Positions 43,995 through 51,728 of a stretch of 64,000 bases of DNA are shown here, one piece after another. The notes under the pieces are model-generated. The model saw only the letters and a list, made by a program, of their open reading frames with translations, had not been told where the DNA came from and searched no databases. Both the position numbers and the translations under genes were made by a program. This DNA comes from Clostridia bacterium (GTDB lineage: Bacteria > Bacillota > Clostridia > Oscillospirales > Acutalibacteraceae), in NCBI GenBank assembly GCA_017618135.1, contig JAFZUV010000002.1, forward strand, positions 1-64,000, in the 5' to 3' direction. Each line of letters starts with the position of its first letter. Within the stretch, counting starts at the first letter, position 1.

Positions 43995-44945
43995 ATGGAA
44001 TATTTTTTGATTGTTTTGATAGTCATAGTCGCAATTTTGATTTTTTCCAATGTTCGCGTTGTTCCTCAGGCTACTCAGTATGTAATCGAGTTTCTGGGTA
44101 AGTATCACGCAACATGGGACGCGGGTATTCATGTAAAAATCCCGTTCGTACAAAAAATATCGAAGCGAATAACCTTAAAAGAGCAAGTACTTGATTCAGC
44201 GCCTCAACCGGTTATTACCAAGGATAATGTCACAATGCAGATAGACACTGTGGTTTACTTCCGTATTTTTGACGCGCGCCTCTACACATATGGCGTTGTA
44301 AACCCCATAAACGCTCTTGAAAATCTCACTGCCACAACACTTCGTAACATTGTGGGAGAACTAGAGCTTGACGGTACGCTTACCTCCCGCGACACCATAA
44401 ATACAAAAATGACCGCCATACTCGATGATGCTACCGACCAGTGGGGGATGAAGGTTACGCGCGTTGAGCTTAAAAACATCATTCCGCCGGCGGAAATTCA
44501 GAACGCCATGGAAAAGCAGATGAAGGCGGAGCGCGACCGCCGTGAGACCCTCTTGCAGGCTGAAGGGCACAAAGCCGCCGCGATTACAAGGGCTGAGGGC
44601 GATAAACGGGCTATGATACTTGCCGCCGAGGGTGAAAGGGACGCAAGAATTGCCCGTGCAGAGGGCGAAGCAAAAGCAATTTATCTTTCTAAAAAAGCCG
44701 AGGCGGACGGTCTTATAGCTCTTAAAGAGGCAGGGGTAGATGCCGCTGTTTTAGAGCTTAAAAAGTATGAGGCGCTGGTAAACCTTTCAAACGGCACCGC
44801 CGCAAAGATTATAATTCCCACCGATGCGGTAAACGCCGTCACCAATAATACAATTTTTTCGGAGACTACCGGGCTCGGAGATGTTACCAAGGGGGCTAAA
44901 AAGTCCGCACCGGCACCGAAAAAGGACGAATGTTGCGATAAATAG
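43995..44945 (+). CDS. SPFH/Band 7 (stomatin-like) membrane protein
   Basis: This 316-residue protein has one N-terminal membrane helix, then the SPFH domain (about 25-190) with VPQATQYVIEFLGKY, VDTVVYFRI-like strands and GELELDGTLTSRDTIN. An Ala/Glu-rich coiled-coil with repeated AEG motifs (about 185-245) and a Cys-Cys-containing tail follow. It belongs with the paraslipin/QmcA group that forms membrane scaffolds. No NfeD-type partner lies next to it, which is unusual for paraslipin loci. AAAGGAGAG precedes the ATG. Confidence 0.9.
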   Translation: MEYFLIVLIVIVAILIFSNVRVVPQATQYVIEFLGKYHATWDAGIHVKIPFVQKISKRITLKEQVLDSAPQPVITKDNVTMQIDTVVYFRIFDARLYTYGVVNPINALENLTATTLRNIVGELELDGTLTSRDTINTKMTAILDDATDQWGMKVTRVELKNIIPPAEIQNAMEKQMKAERDRRETLLQAEGHKAAAITRAEGDKRAMILAAEGERDARIARAEGEAKAIYLSKKAEADGLIALKEAGVDAAVLELKKYEALVNLSNGTAAKIIIPTDAVNAVTNNTIFSETTGLGDVTKGAKKSAPAPKKDECCDK

Positions 44946-45032
44946 AACAACCCAAAGAAGTGGTTGATAAAAAAGCAAGAGACTGCTGTTAACTGACAAC
45001 AGTCTCTTGTTTTGGTAAAACTTTGATGAAAC

Positions 45033-45485
45033 TCATTTTGGTTGGCAGTTGTATTTATTGAAGCAATCTTTACAAACCTTTCGATAACGGGTGCCCATTT
45101 TATCAACGATTTTTGCCTCGCAAACTAACACTTCTGTTTTGTCACACATTTCACAATTGCCCAAAAAACTATGCGATGGTTCTTGTTTATCTACAAAAGT
45201 GTATTCAACAGTATCTTGATTTTGATTGTTTTGTGTACGAACCGGATTTAATCGATACTCAATATCGGTTACTTTATCAATTAACTCACCAAATCCATAA
45301 AGAACAAAGCTACTTATCCAAGACAGTAACGAACCAGCAACCGCAACAACTAAAAAAATCAATGCTCCTATTTCGTCGTCTGCTGCTACCCAGGCAACTA
45401 TTCCGCACACAATACTTATTATTATTCCCAACCAACATAAAACAGTTGCCAGCTTTTTGATTTTCTTGCCAATATTACTAAACAT
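45033..45485 (-). CDS. Two-helix membrane protein with zinc-binding C-terminus
   Basis: This 150-residue protein has two transmembrane segments (about 15-65), an acidic linker, and a C-terminal segment NCEMCDK...VCKDCFNKYN with four Cys in a C-x2-C / C-x2-C pattern, a probable zinc knuckle. GGGGGTG precedes the ATG, and TTGTCA-17-TATAAT lies upstream. It is divergent from an XRE regulator. I do not recognise the family. Confidence 0.65.
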   Translation of the reverse strand: MFSNIGKKIKKLATVLCWLGIIISIVCGIVAWVAADDEIGALIFLVVAVAGSLLSWISSFVLYGFGELIDKVTDIEYRLNPVRTQNNQNQDTVEYTFVDKQEPSHSFLGNCEMCDKTEVLVCEAKIVDKMGTRYRKVCKDCFNKYNCQPK

Positions 45486-45504
45486 TTTTTCACCCCCTAA
45501 CATT

Positions 45505-45577
45505 TGACATTCGGTTAATGTCATATTTTGAAATATTATAACATATAATTTCTTTGTTGACAAGCACAAAATGTCAA
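45505..45577. promoter_or_regulatory. Divergent promoter region with paired TGACA/TGTCA operators
   Basis: TGACATT-cggtt-AATGTCA (45505-45523) and TTGACA...TGTCAA (45557-45577) share half-sites. They flank the minus-strand promoter TTGTCA (45563-45558)/TATAAT (45540-45535). The palindromes probably bind the XRE protein encoded alongside. Confidence 0.6.
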
Positions 45578-45590
45578 AAAGAGGTTTTAT

Positions 45591-45833
45591 ATGTTTATCA
45601 ATAAATCAAAAGACGGACTTAATAATATTTGCGGGAAAAACATAGCGAGTTTTAGAATAAAGCTTAAAATATCGCAACGAGAGCTTGCGGACCGTATGCA
45701 GTTGGTGGGTATCGACATAGATAAAAATGCTATTCAACGAATTGAATGCGGAAAAAGGTTCGTGACCGATATAGAGGTTATTGCATTTGCTGAGGTTTTT
45801 GGCGTTACGCTGGATGAATTATTAAAGATTTGA
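45591..45833 (+). CDS. XRE family helix-turn-helix regulator
   Basis: This 80-residue protein is little more than a HTH_3 domain: RIKLKISQRELADRMQ is the first helix pair, NAIQRIECGKR the recognition region, and VTLDELLKI the end. AAGAGG precedes the ATG. Divergent from the zinc-knuckle membrane protein, it probably controls both through the palindromes between them. Confidence 0.85.
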   Translation: MFINKSKDGLNNICGKNIASFRIKLKISQRELADRMQLVGIDIDKNAIQRIECGKRFVTDIEVIAFAEVFGVTLDELLKI

Positions 45834-45872
45834 TTATTTTGACAAGCCAAGCTTTTGAGAAGGTGATAAGGT

Positions 45873-46346
45873 GTGAAGCTGCCGGTAAGAAAGAAAAGCC
45901 GATTAGAAAATTATGATTATAGCCAAGAAGGCGCATATTTTATTACAATATGTGTAAAAGACCGAAAGAAAATATTGTCAAAAATCGTAGGGGCGATTCA
46001 CGAATCGGCCGAAATAGAATTAACCCAATACGGAAAAATATTGGATAATCACATCAACAACCTTAATGCAAGGTTTAATATAAATGTTGATAAATATGTA
46101 ATTATGCCTGACCATATTCATTTGATAATTACAATAAATGAACGGGCGATTCGTGAATCGCCCCTACAAAGGCGGCCAACAATTTCAAAAGCGATAGGTT
46201 TTTTGAAGATGAACGCTTCACGCGATATCCATAATGCCGGATACAAAGGCGAGATTTGGCAACGCTCATATTATGACCATGTTATCCGCAATCAGAATGA
46301 TTACAACGAAATATGGGAATATATTGATAGTAATCATAAAAAATGA
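45873..46346 (+). CDS. REP-associated tyrosine transposase (RAYT, Y1 family)
   Basis: This 157-residue protein fits the RAYT family: GAYFITICVKDR, then VIMPDHIHLII with the His-x-His metal motif, and the late YYDHVIRNQNDYNEIWEYI, where the preceding YKGEIWQ leads to the active Tyr. It acts on single-stranded REP-type hairpins. Two REP-like palindromes lie inside the coding frame. It ends soon after EYIDSN, short of the usual N-P...W tail, so it may be slightly truncated. It starts at GTG with AAGGTG upstream. Confidence 0.85.
   Translation: MKLPVRKKSRLENYDYSQEGAYFITICVKDRKKILSKIVGAIHESAEIELTQYGKILDNHINNLNARFNINVDKYVIMPDHIHLIITINERAIRESPLQRRPTISKAIGFLKMNASRDIHNAGYKGEIWQRSYYDHVIRNQNDYNEIWEYIDSNHKK
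45987..46010 (+). repeat. REP-like palindrome 1 inside the RAYT gene
   Basis: GTAGGGG followed by CGATTC-ac-GAATCG. It is translated as part of the transposase (VGAIHESAE). One position breaks the outer stem. Confidence 0.75.
46144..46167 (-). repeat. REP-like palindrome 2 inside the RAYT gene
   Basis: GGGCGATTC-gt-GAATCGCCC followed by CTAC is the reverse complement of element 1, stem intact. It is translated as ERAIRESPLQ. The two copies face each other 134 bases apart. Confidence 0.8.
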
Positions 46347-46362
46347 TTATTAATAAAATAAT

Positions 46363-46388
46363 GCGGCGAGGGAAATTTCCCTCGCCGC
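46363..46388. terminator. Terminator between RAYT and mrnC
   Basis: A perfect 26-base palindrome (GCGGCGAGGGAAA and complement) lies between the convergent genes, with AT-rich flanks. Confidence 0.8.
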
Positions 46389-46393
46389 CAAAT

Positions 46394-46762
46394 TTATTTG
46401 GATACAATTAAATTAAACAACTCTTTAATTCTGTCCTTTTTCCCCGAAAGGTGCAGAAAGCCAAAGATACATTCGAGCCCGGTGGCGGTGTGATAATCGG
46501 CGCCTGTAGAGGACTTTGGCGTGTTTGATGTATGAAAATTCCTGCCCCTTTTAAAAACCGATAATTCATCTTCGGTTAAATACGGTTCAATTTTCTTAAA
46601 TGCCGCCACCTGTGAGGTTGCGCTGACATATTTTACCGCCATATTGTGAAGATCACCCGAAGGTCTATTCTTATCGGCAATATAGGTGCGAACAAGAAGG
46701 CTATACACGGCATCTCCCACAAATGCGAGAACCGAGGGGCTAAGCAGTTTAATACTATCCAT
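46394..46762 (-). CDS. mrnC: Mini-ribonuclease 3
   Basis: This 122-residue protein is an RNase III catalytic domain without the dsRNA-binding domain. LAFVGDAVYSLLVR holds the catalytic Asp, and DYHTATGLECIFGFLHL the second acidic pair. It trims 23S rRNA ends in Firmicutes. It follows obg by five bases, at the end of the transcript. Length fits the family. Confidence 0.93.
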   Translation of the reverse strand: MDSIKLLSPSVLAFVGDAVYSLLVRTYIADKNRPSGDLHNMAVKYVSATSQVAAFKKIEPYLTEDELSVFKRGRNFHTSNTPKSSTGADYHTATGLECIFGFLHLSGKKDRIKELFNLIVSK

Positions 46763-46767
46763 ATTAT

Positions 46768-48042
46768 TTACTCCACATAATCGAATTCAACATCATAAAC
46801 GCTCACCGTGTCGCCCTCTTTTATACCGCTGTTTTTGAGTGCGTCTACAATTCCGGAAGAGCGAAGCACCCGCTCAAAATATTGAAGCGACTCATAGTCC
46901 TCGGGGTTAATATCGTTCATAATATTTAAAAGCCACGGTGCATTTTCAACTATATAAACGCCGTCACATACACGAATATTAAATGTGCGTGCCTTTGGCT
47001 TTAAATAGTCCTCTCTCGGTTTTGGCTCTGCCTCGTATCGTTTTACCGGAGGGAGCTTTTGAAGGGAGGCGGCAATATGATTTATAAGTGGTGCGGTGCC
47101 CTCGGCAATAGCTGCCATAATGGGGAAAAAGGCGTATCCCTTATCCTCAAAATATTTGTGCACGGCATTAATTTTTTCCTCGTCGCACAAATCGCATTTG
47201 TTGCCTACGATTATCTGCGGTCGCTCGGATAATTCCTTGCTGTAAACCGAAAGCTCACGGTTTATTTTTTTAAAATCTTCTATCGGGTCTCTGCCCTCGC
47301 TGCCCGAAATATCTATTACATGCAAAAGAAGCCGGCAGCGCTCTACATGGCGTAAAAACTCGTGACCTAACCCCACGCCCTCACCGGCGCCCTCAATAAG
47401 ACCGGGTATATCCGCCATTACGAATGATGAACCTTCGCCTAATCGCACAACGCCCAGAACGGGAGTAAGTGTGGTAAAATGATAGTTTGCGATTTTAGGC
47501 TTCGCTTCACTTACTACAGAAACGAGGGTTGATTTGCCCACATTCGGAAAGCCGATAAGTCCTACATCGGCCAGGAGCTTAAGTTCAAGCGTTACATCCA
47601 GTTTTTCGCCTTCGGCGCCGCGCTTTGCAAAGCGCGGTACCTGACGGGTTGCCGTGGCAAAATGGGTGTTGCCCCAACCGCCTTTTCCGCCTTTGGCTAT
47701 AACCGTAGGCTCACCGTCCGAAATATCGGCTATTATTCTGCCGCTTTCGGTATCCTTTATAACCGTGCCTTCGGGCACCCGGATTATAAGGTCGTCGGCA
47801 CTTTTGCCGGTACACCTGCCGCCTCTGCCGTTTTCGCCGTTTTCCGCGGCATATTTGCGCTTGTACCTGAAATCGGCAAGGGTTGAAAGGTTTTTATCGG
47901 CAACAAAGATAATGTCGCCGCCCTTGCCGCCGTCGCCGCCGTCGGGTCCGCCCGCGGCCACATATTTTTCCCGGTGGAATGAAACGGCGCCGTCGCCGCC
48001 GTTTCCTGCCTTAAGATGAATTTTAGCTATATCAACAAACAT
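46768..48042 (-). CDS. obg: GTPase Obg/CgtA
   Basis: This 424-residue essential GTPase acts in 50S assembly and stress control. It has the Gly-rich Obg fold (1-158) with AGNGGDGAVSFHREKYV and GGKGGWGN, the G domain with GFPNVGKSTL, DIPGLIEGA and NKCDL, and a C-terminal OCT domain (about 340-424), as in other Firmicutes. AAGGAAT precedes the ATG. Confidence 0.97.
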   Translation of the reverse strand: MFVDIAKIHLKAGNGGDGAVSFHREKYVAAGGPDGGDGGKGGDIIFVADKNLSTLADFRYKRKYAAENGENGRGGRCTGKSADDLIIRVPEGTVIKDTESGRIIADISDGEPTVIAKGGKGGWGNTHFATATRQVPRFAKRGAEGEKLDVTLELKLLADVGLIGFPNVGKSTLVSVVSEAKPKIANYHFTTLTPVLGVVRLGEGSSFVMADIPGLIEGAGEGVGLGHEFLRHVERCRLLLHVIDISGSEGRDPIEDFKKINRELSVYSKELSERPQIIVGNKCDLCDEEKINAVHKYFEDKGYAFFPIMAAIAEGTAPLINHIAASLQKLPPVKRYEAEPKPREDYLKPKARTFNIRVCDGVYIVENAPWLLNIMNDINPEDYESLQYFERVLRSSGIVDALKNSGIKEGDTVSVYDVEFDYVE

Positions 48043-48044
48043 TT

Positions 48045-48458
48045 TTATTCCTTTTCTGTATCGTCAGAATTTAATTCCTCAAAATCTTCAAGCGAAAACT
48101 CGCTTTCAGACAGATTTCGGTAAAGCTCCTTCGCCATATCTATATTCTTTTCGTCAACATATACATCAATGGCGAAAAAGCCGCCTCCAAAGCCGGTGTG
48201 AAAAAAATCGCCCTTTTCGTCAACGCTGTATGCAATACCGTTTTCATCTAAAATGTCCTTGTATATTTCGGCTGTAACCGGACTGTCCGCACTTGCCGCC
48301 AAAACAGGGTTGTTTATTAAATTTTCTTTTATATTTTCCTCTTGAGCGGCCGCTTCATTCTCTGCATCCGTGACATTGTTTTTCAGCTCTGCGCCGCAAA
48401 CCGGACAAAGCACGGCGTCGTCATCACATAAAGCAAAACAAACATGACACTCTTTCAT
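48045..48458 (-). CDS. Zinc-ribbon protein with DUF2007-like domain
   Basis: This 137-residue protein begins with a C-x2-C...C-x2-C ribbon (CHVCFALCDDDAVLCPVCG), then an acidic linker and a domain resembling DUF2007 (SPVTAEIYKDILDENGIAYSV...FAIDVYVDEKNIDMAKEL), found in putative signalling proteins. AGGTGAT precedes the ATG. It is two bases from the obg start and, after the rpmA terminator, heads the obg-mrnC transcript. Function unknown. Confidence 0.78.
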   Translation of the reverse strand: MKECHVCFALCDDDAVLCPVCGAELKNNVTDAENEAAAQEENIKENLINNPVLAASADSPVTAEIYKDILDENGIAYSVDEKGDFFHTGFGGGFFAIDVYVDEKNIDMAKELYRNLSESEFSLEDFEELNSDDTEKE

Positions 48459-48497
48459 ACTATCACCTGTAATCTTGATATTTTTCCGTTTGAAAAA

Positions 48498-48524
48498 CAA
48501 AAGCCGAGCGAAGCCCGGCTTTTG
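48498..48524 (-). terminator. Terminator of rplU-prp-rpmA
   Basis: CAAAAGCCGAGC pairs with GCCCGGCTTTTG around GAA; on the minus strand it is followed by TTTTTC. It separates rpmA from the zinc-ribbon-obg-mrnC genes. Confidence 0.8.
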
Positions 48525-48527
48525 TTG

Positions 48528-48812
48528 TTATTGCTCTACAGCGTAAATGCTGACTTTCTTTCTGTCCTTGCCGAAACGCTCAAATTTAACTTTGCCGTCG
48601 ATAAGCGCAAACAAAGTATCATCCGAACCGCGTCCCACATTATTGCCGGCGTGAATATGAGTGCCCCTCTGGCGGACTAAAATGTTACCTGCCAGAACAA
48701 ACTGACCGTCAGCCCTTTTTACGCCGAGGCGTTTTGCCTCGCTGTCACGACCGTTTTTGGTCGATCCCATACCTTTTTTATGAGCGAAAAGCCCAATGTT
48801 TATCTTTAACAT
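48528..48812 (-). CDS. rpmA: 50S ribosomal protein L27 with Prp-cleaved extension
   Basis: This 94-residue protein lies near the peptidyl-transferase centre. The first nine residues, MLKINIGLF, precede [16 protein letters not shown]; in Firmicutes Prp cuts after the Phe before L27 is used. GGAGGTG precedes the ATG. The presence of the protease gene directly upstream confirms the reading. Confidence 0.97.
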   Translation of the reverse strand: MLKINIGLFAHKKGMGSTKNGRDSEAKRLGVKRADGQFVLAGNILVRQRGTHIHAGNNVGRGSDDTLFALIDGKVKFERFGKDRKKVSIYAVEQ

Positions 48813-48814
48813 GA

Positions 48815-49129
48815 TTACACCTCCGTAATAACTAGTCGTTTACCGTATTGCCTTGAAAGCTCTGTCAAATGAAGCTTTAGTCCTTTAAGTACCGTAACGG
48901 TACCGTCCGAAGGACATTCCGCCTCAAAATGCATTTCACCGTCGCGCACATCCGCCCGGGCACTGTCGCCTATAATCTCCGTTATAGTGTTGGCTGCCAT
49001 ATACGCCGCGCTTGATACCGCCGCGCAGAGGGCTTTGCCTTGGTCGTCCCCGGCGTTTTTTGTACTGTGGCCTTCAATGTGAAATCCATATAATTTGCCG
49101 TTTTTTACCAAAAAACACGCTTTAGTCAT
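48815..49129 (-). CDS. prp: Ribosomal-processing cysteine protease Prp
   Basis: This 104-residue protease removes the L27 extension. The catalytic His21 lies in IEGHSTKN and Cys35 in KALCAAVSS. It lies between rplU (six-base gap) and rpmA (two-base gap), the normal order. There is no strong Shine-Dalgarno, so it may be coupled to rplU. Confidence 0.95.
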   Translation of the reverse strand: MTKACFLVKNGKLYGFHIEGHSTKNAGDDQGKALCAAVSSAAYMAANTITEIIGDSARADVRDGEMHFEAECPSDGTVTVLKGLKLHLTELSRQYGKRLVITEV

Positions 49130-49135
49130 AAAGCT

Positions 49136-49441
49136 TTAACCGATTTCACCGATCTGCACTTTGGTATACGGCTGTCTGTGACCCATCTTGCGTGAACTGC
49201 TCTTCTTCGGCTTATAGGTAAATACTGTTACCTTCTTGCCCTTGCCGTTTTTAAGAACGGTGCCCTTTACAAAAGCGTCCTTAACATAGGGCTTGCCAAC
49301 CTTGAGAGTTCTGTTGCTTACGGCAACAACCTTGTCAAAGGTGACTTCGCTGTCTACTTCGGCGTCGAGTTTCTCAACATATATAATGTCGCCGCTCTGA
49401 ACGCGGTACTGCTTTCCGCCTGTTTCGATAATTGCGTACAT
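49136..49441 (-). CDS. rplU: 50S ribosomal protein L21
   Basis: This 101-residue ribosomal protein opens [18 protein letters not shown] and ends in [10 protein letters not shown], as expected. It begins the rplU-prp-rpmA transcript behind a leader. AGGTGGTG precedes the ATG. Confidence 0.98.
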   Translation of the reverse strand: MYAIIETGGKQYRVQSGDIIYVEKLDAEVDSEVTFDKVVAVSNRTLKVGKPYVKDAFVKGTVLKNGKGKKVTVFTYKPKKSSSRKMGHRQPYTKVQIGEIG

Positions 49442-49530
49442 TTCTTTACACCACCTGATATAAACAGTCTCGCTACTGTCGGGCGTGTGTTTTTATGGCA
49501 CAACTTAAAAGCCCGCAATATGCGGCTCGA
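49442..49530 (-). ncRNA. Probable L21 leader
   Basis: Between the promoter and rplU the transcript holds GAGCCGCATATTGCGGGC and ACACACGCCCGACAGT...ACTGT. This resembles the L21 leader of Firmicutes, thought to be an autoregulatory site. Assignment by context and stem pattern only. Confidence 0.6.
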
Positions 49531-49532
49531 TT

Positions 49533-49561
49533 ATTCTATCACATAGAAATACAGTTGTCAA
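49533..49561 (-). promoter_or_regulatory. Promoter of rplU operon
   Basis: On the minus strand TTGACA (49561-49556) and TAGAAT (49538-49533) are separated by 17 bases. Confidence 0.8.
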
Positions 49562-49599
49562 GCACTTTTTAAGGCGCTTCTATACCTTGTATTTAATAC

Positions 49600-49627
49600 T
49601 TGACAATACACAAAATAGTGTTATAAT
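49600..49627 (+). promoter_or_regulatory. Promoter of the TPP riboswitch-thiT unit
   Basis: TTGACA (49600-49605) and TATAAT (49622-49627) with a 16-base spacer, just before the riboswitch. Confidence 0.8.
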
Positions 49628-49637
49628 ATAGGCAAAG

Positions 49638-49785
49638 CGAGGGAGCTGGATGAAACTCCGGCTGAGAGGGCGACCGACCGATAAAGTCTATGCCGCCGAC
49701 CTGTAACCTGATTCGGATAATGCCGGCGTAGGGAAATACATTCAGCCTTTTTACGCAGTCCGAACAGGGCTGTTTTATTTATTTT
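49638..49785 (+). ncRNA. TPP riboswitch with terminator
   Basis: The aptamer (about 49638-49737) has the THI-box sequences GGCTGAGAGGG and ACCTGATTCGGATAATGCCGGCGTAGGGAA. A stem CAGTCC/GGGCTG (49756-49772) followed by TTTTATTT forms the expression platform. Thiamine pyrophosphate should stop transcription of the downstream transporter. Confidence 0.96.
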
Positions 49786-49800
49786 AGGAGGATGTTTATT

Positions 49801-50355
49801 ATGGCAAATTCGAAAAAAGTTATTTTCAGCGTGTGCGAATGTGCGGTAATGATTGCGCTTAGTGTGGCGTTATCATTTATCAAAATTTCCACCGGCGGTT
49901 TCGGCGGCTCCATCGACTTTGTAATGATACCGCTCTTTATTATCTGTTACCGTCAGGGCTTTGGTTACGGCGTGGCTTCCGGTCTTGTGTTCGGTCTTAT
50001 CAAATGCTTAATCGGCGGCGGTATAGGCTGGGGACTGCCGAGCGTACTGCTTGATTATGTTCTGGCTTACGGCGCCTGCGGCGTTGCCGGCATATTTAAA
50101 GGAAAGAAATATCTTTTCCCGCTTGCCGCGTTTACCGGTTGCTTTGCGCGGTTTATAATACACTTTATAAGCGGCGTTACTATCTATGCGATTACGGCTG
50201 AAAAAAAGGTTGCAAATGTTGTGACCTCAAACGCTTGGCTTTATTCACTCATATACAACGGTCTTTATATGCTTCCGAATACCGTTATCGCCATTGCCGC
50301 GGCGGCGCTTCTAATACCCGTTCTTGACAGACTGCCTGAGTATAATTACCGATAA
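49801..50355 (+). CDS. thiT: Thiamine ECF transporter S component ThiT
   Basis: This 184-residue membrane protein has six helices and binds thiamine for an ECF transporter with shared energising subunits encoded elsewhere. ALSVALSFIK near residue 18 and the GGSIDFVMIPLF region fit ThiT. ATG 49801 is chosen because AGGAGG lies eight bases upstream; an ATG at 49792 abuts it. The riboswitch upstream confirms the substrate. Confidence 0.94.
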   Translation: MANSKKVIFSVCECAVMIALSVALSFIKISTGGFGGSIDFVMIPLFIICYRQGFGYGVASGLVFGLIKCLIGGGIGWGLPSVLLDYVLAYGACGVAGIFKGKKYLFPLAAFTGCFARFIIHFISGVTIYAITAEKKVANVVTSNAWLYSLIYNGLYMLPNTVIAIAAAALLIPVLDRLPEYNYR

Positions 50356-50371
50356 CCCTTGTATGTTTCAC

Positions 50372-50408
50372 ACCCTTCTCGCATAAACATTATGCGAGAG
50401 GGGAATTT
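50372..50408 (+). terminator. Hairpin after thiT that overlaps the next ribosome binding site
   Basis: CCCTTCTCGCATAA pairs with TTATGCGAGAGGGG, followed by AATTTTT. The 3' arm contains the GAGAGGGG that serves as the ribosome binding site of the next gene. Confidence 0.75.
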
Positions 50409-50410
50409 TT

Positions 50411-51625
50411 ATGAAAATTTTTAATGCTTTAGTATGTTTGTTTATTTGCGCCGCCGTACTCTTTTCGCCGGTATGCGGCGCTAAAACCGTATCAAGCGAG
50501 TGCGATATATCCGATGTCGCGGTGCCGATAGCGTCGGATAATGTTGAGGCGCCCATAGGCACGGTGCTGGAAATCAAAGCGCGCTCGGCGGTTCTTTTGG
50601 AGCCGGATACGCTTACGGTGCTTTATGAGGATAATCCGGATGAAAAACTGCCGCCGGCTTCCATTACCAAAATAATGTCCTTAATACTTATCATGGAGGC
50701 TATAGACAGGGGCGATTTAAAGCTTCAAGACCGGATAAGCGCCAGCGACCACGCCGCGGGTATGGGCGGTTCTCAGATATGGCTCAAGCCGGGTGAAAAA
50801 ATGACGGTTGACGACCTTTTAAAGGCTGCCGTTATAGCTTCTGCCAATGACGCTACTGTGGCGCTCGCCGAAGCGGTTGCGGGTAGCGAAGAGGGCTTTG
50901 TGGCCTTGATGAACGACAAAGCAAAAAGTCTCGGAATGACGGGTACGGTATTCAAAAACGCGACAGGCCTTGACGCGGAAGGGCATTTAAGCACGGCGGC
51001 GGATGTTGCGAGAATGTCCGCCGAGCTTTTAAAGCATCCGCTTATAAAGAATTACTCAACCGTATGGATGGATTCTCTGCGCGGCGGCGAAAGCGAGCTT
51101 GTAAACACAAACAAGCTGGTTCGGTTTTATGACGGTACAACCGGGCTTAAAACCGGTACCACCGCGGACGCGGGATACTGCCTCGCCGCTTCCGCCGAGC
51201 GCGACGGTATGGAGCTTGTTGCAGTTATAATGGGCGGAGAGACTTCGCCCGCGCGATTTGAGGGTGCTAAAAAACTGCTTGATTACGGCTTTGCGAATTA
51301 TTCCATAGCGAAGATAAATCCGGACTTTAAAAACGGAACGGAGATTGCTGTATCGGGCGGAGAGCAAAGCAGAGTGCCGCTTCTGGCGCAGGGCGGTATG
51401 GAAATACTGCTTAAAAAAGGCGCCGCCGCCGAAATAACGCAGAAAACCGAACTGCCCGAGACCTTAAAAGCGCCGGTCAAAAAGAGGCAAAAGGTCGGGC
51501 TTATAAGAGTGATGTCGGGGAAGGATTTAATAGGAGACATAGATATAGTCGCCGCAAAAGAAGTGAAGAGAATGAGTTTTATACGCGCGTTTTTATGGAT
51601 GGCGACCGGTCTTTTTACAGCTTAA
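50411..51625 (+). CDS. D-alanyl-D-alanine carboxypeptidase (DacF/PBP5 type)
   Basis: This 404-residue penicillin-binding protein trims the terminal D-Ala of peptidoglycan stems. It has a signal peptide (1-23), SITK at 84-87, SAN at 144-146 and KTG at 247-249, then a C-terminal beta domain and a final hydrophobic segment for attachment. DacF in Bacillus is sporulation-linked, but the exact paralog is uncertain. Its ribosome binding site lies in the hairpin after thiT. Confidence 0.94.
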   Translation: MKIFNALVCLFICAAVLFSPVCGAKTVSSECDISDVAVPIASDNVEAPIGTVLEIKARSAVLLEPDTLTVLYEDNPDEKLPPASITKIMSLILIMEAIDRGDLKLQDRISASDHAAGMGGSQIWLKPGEKMTVDDLLKAAVIASANDATVALAEAVAGSEEGFVALMNDKAKSLGMTGTVFKNATGLDAEGHLSTAADVARMSAELLKHPLIKNYSTVWMDSLRGGESELVNTNKLVRFYDGTTGLKTGTTADAGYCLAASAERDGMELVAVIMGGETSPARFEGAKKLLDYGFANYSIAKINPDFKNGTEIAVSGGEQSRVPLLAQGGMEILLKKGAAAEITQKTELPETLKAPVKKRQKVGLIRVMSGKDLIGDIDIVAAKEVKRMSFIRAFLWMATGLFTA

Positions 51626-51728
51626 TTGACGACTTTGTTCAAATTAAAAAAATATATTCATATTTACCCTTGAAAATAAGCTGGTAATAATGTAAAATAT
51701 GATTACAAAGGTTATGGAGGCATAAAAA

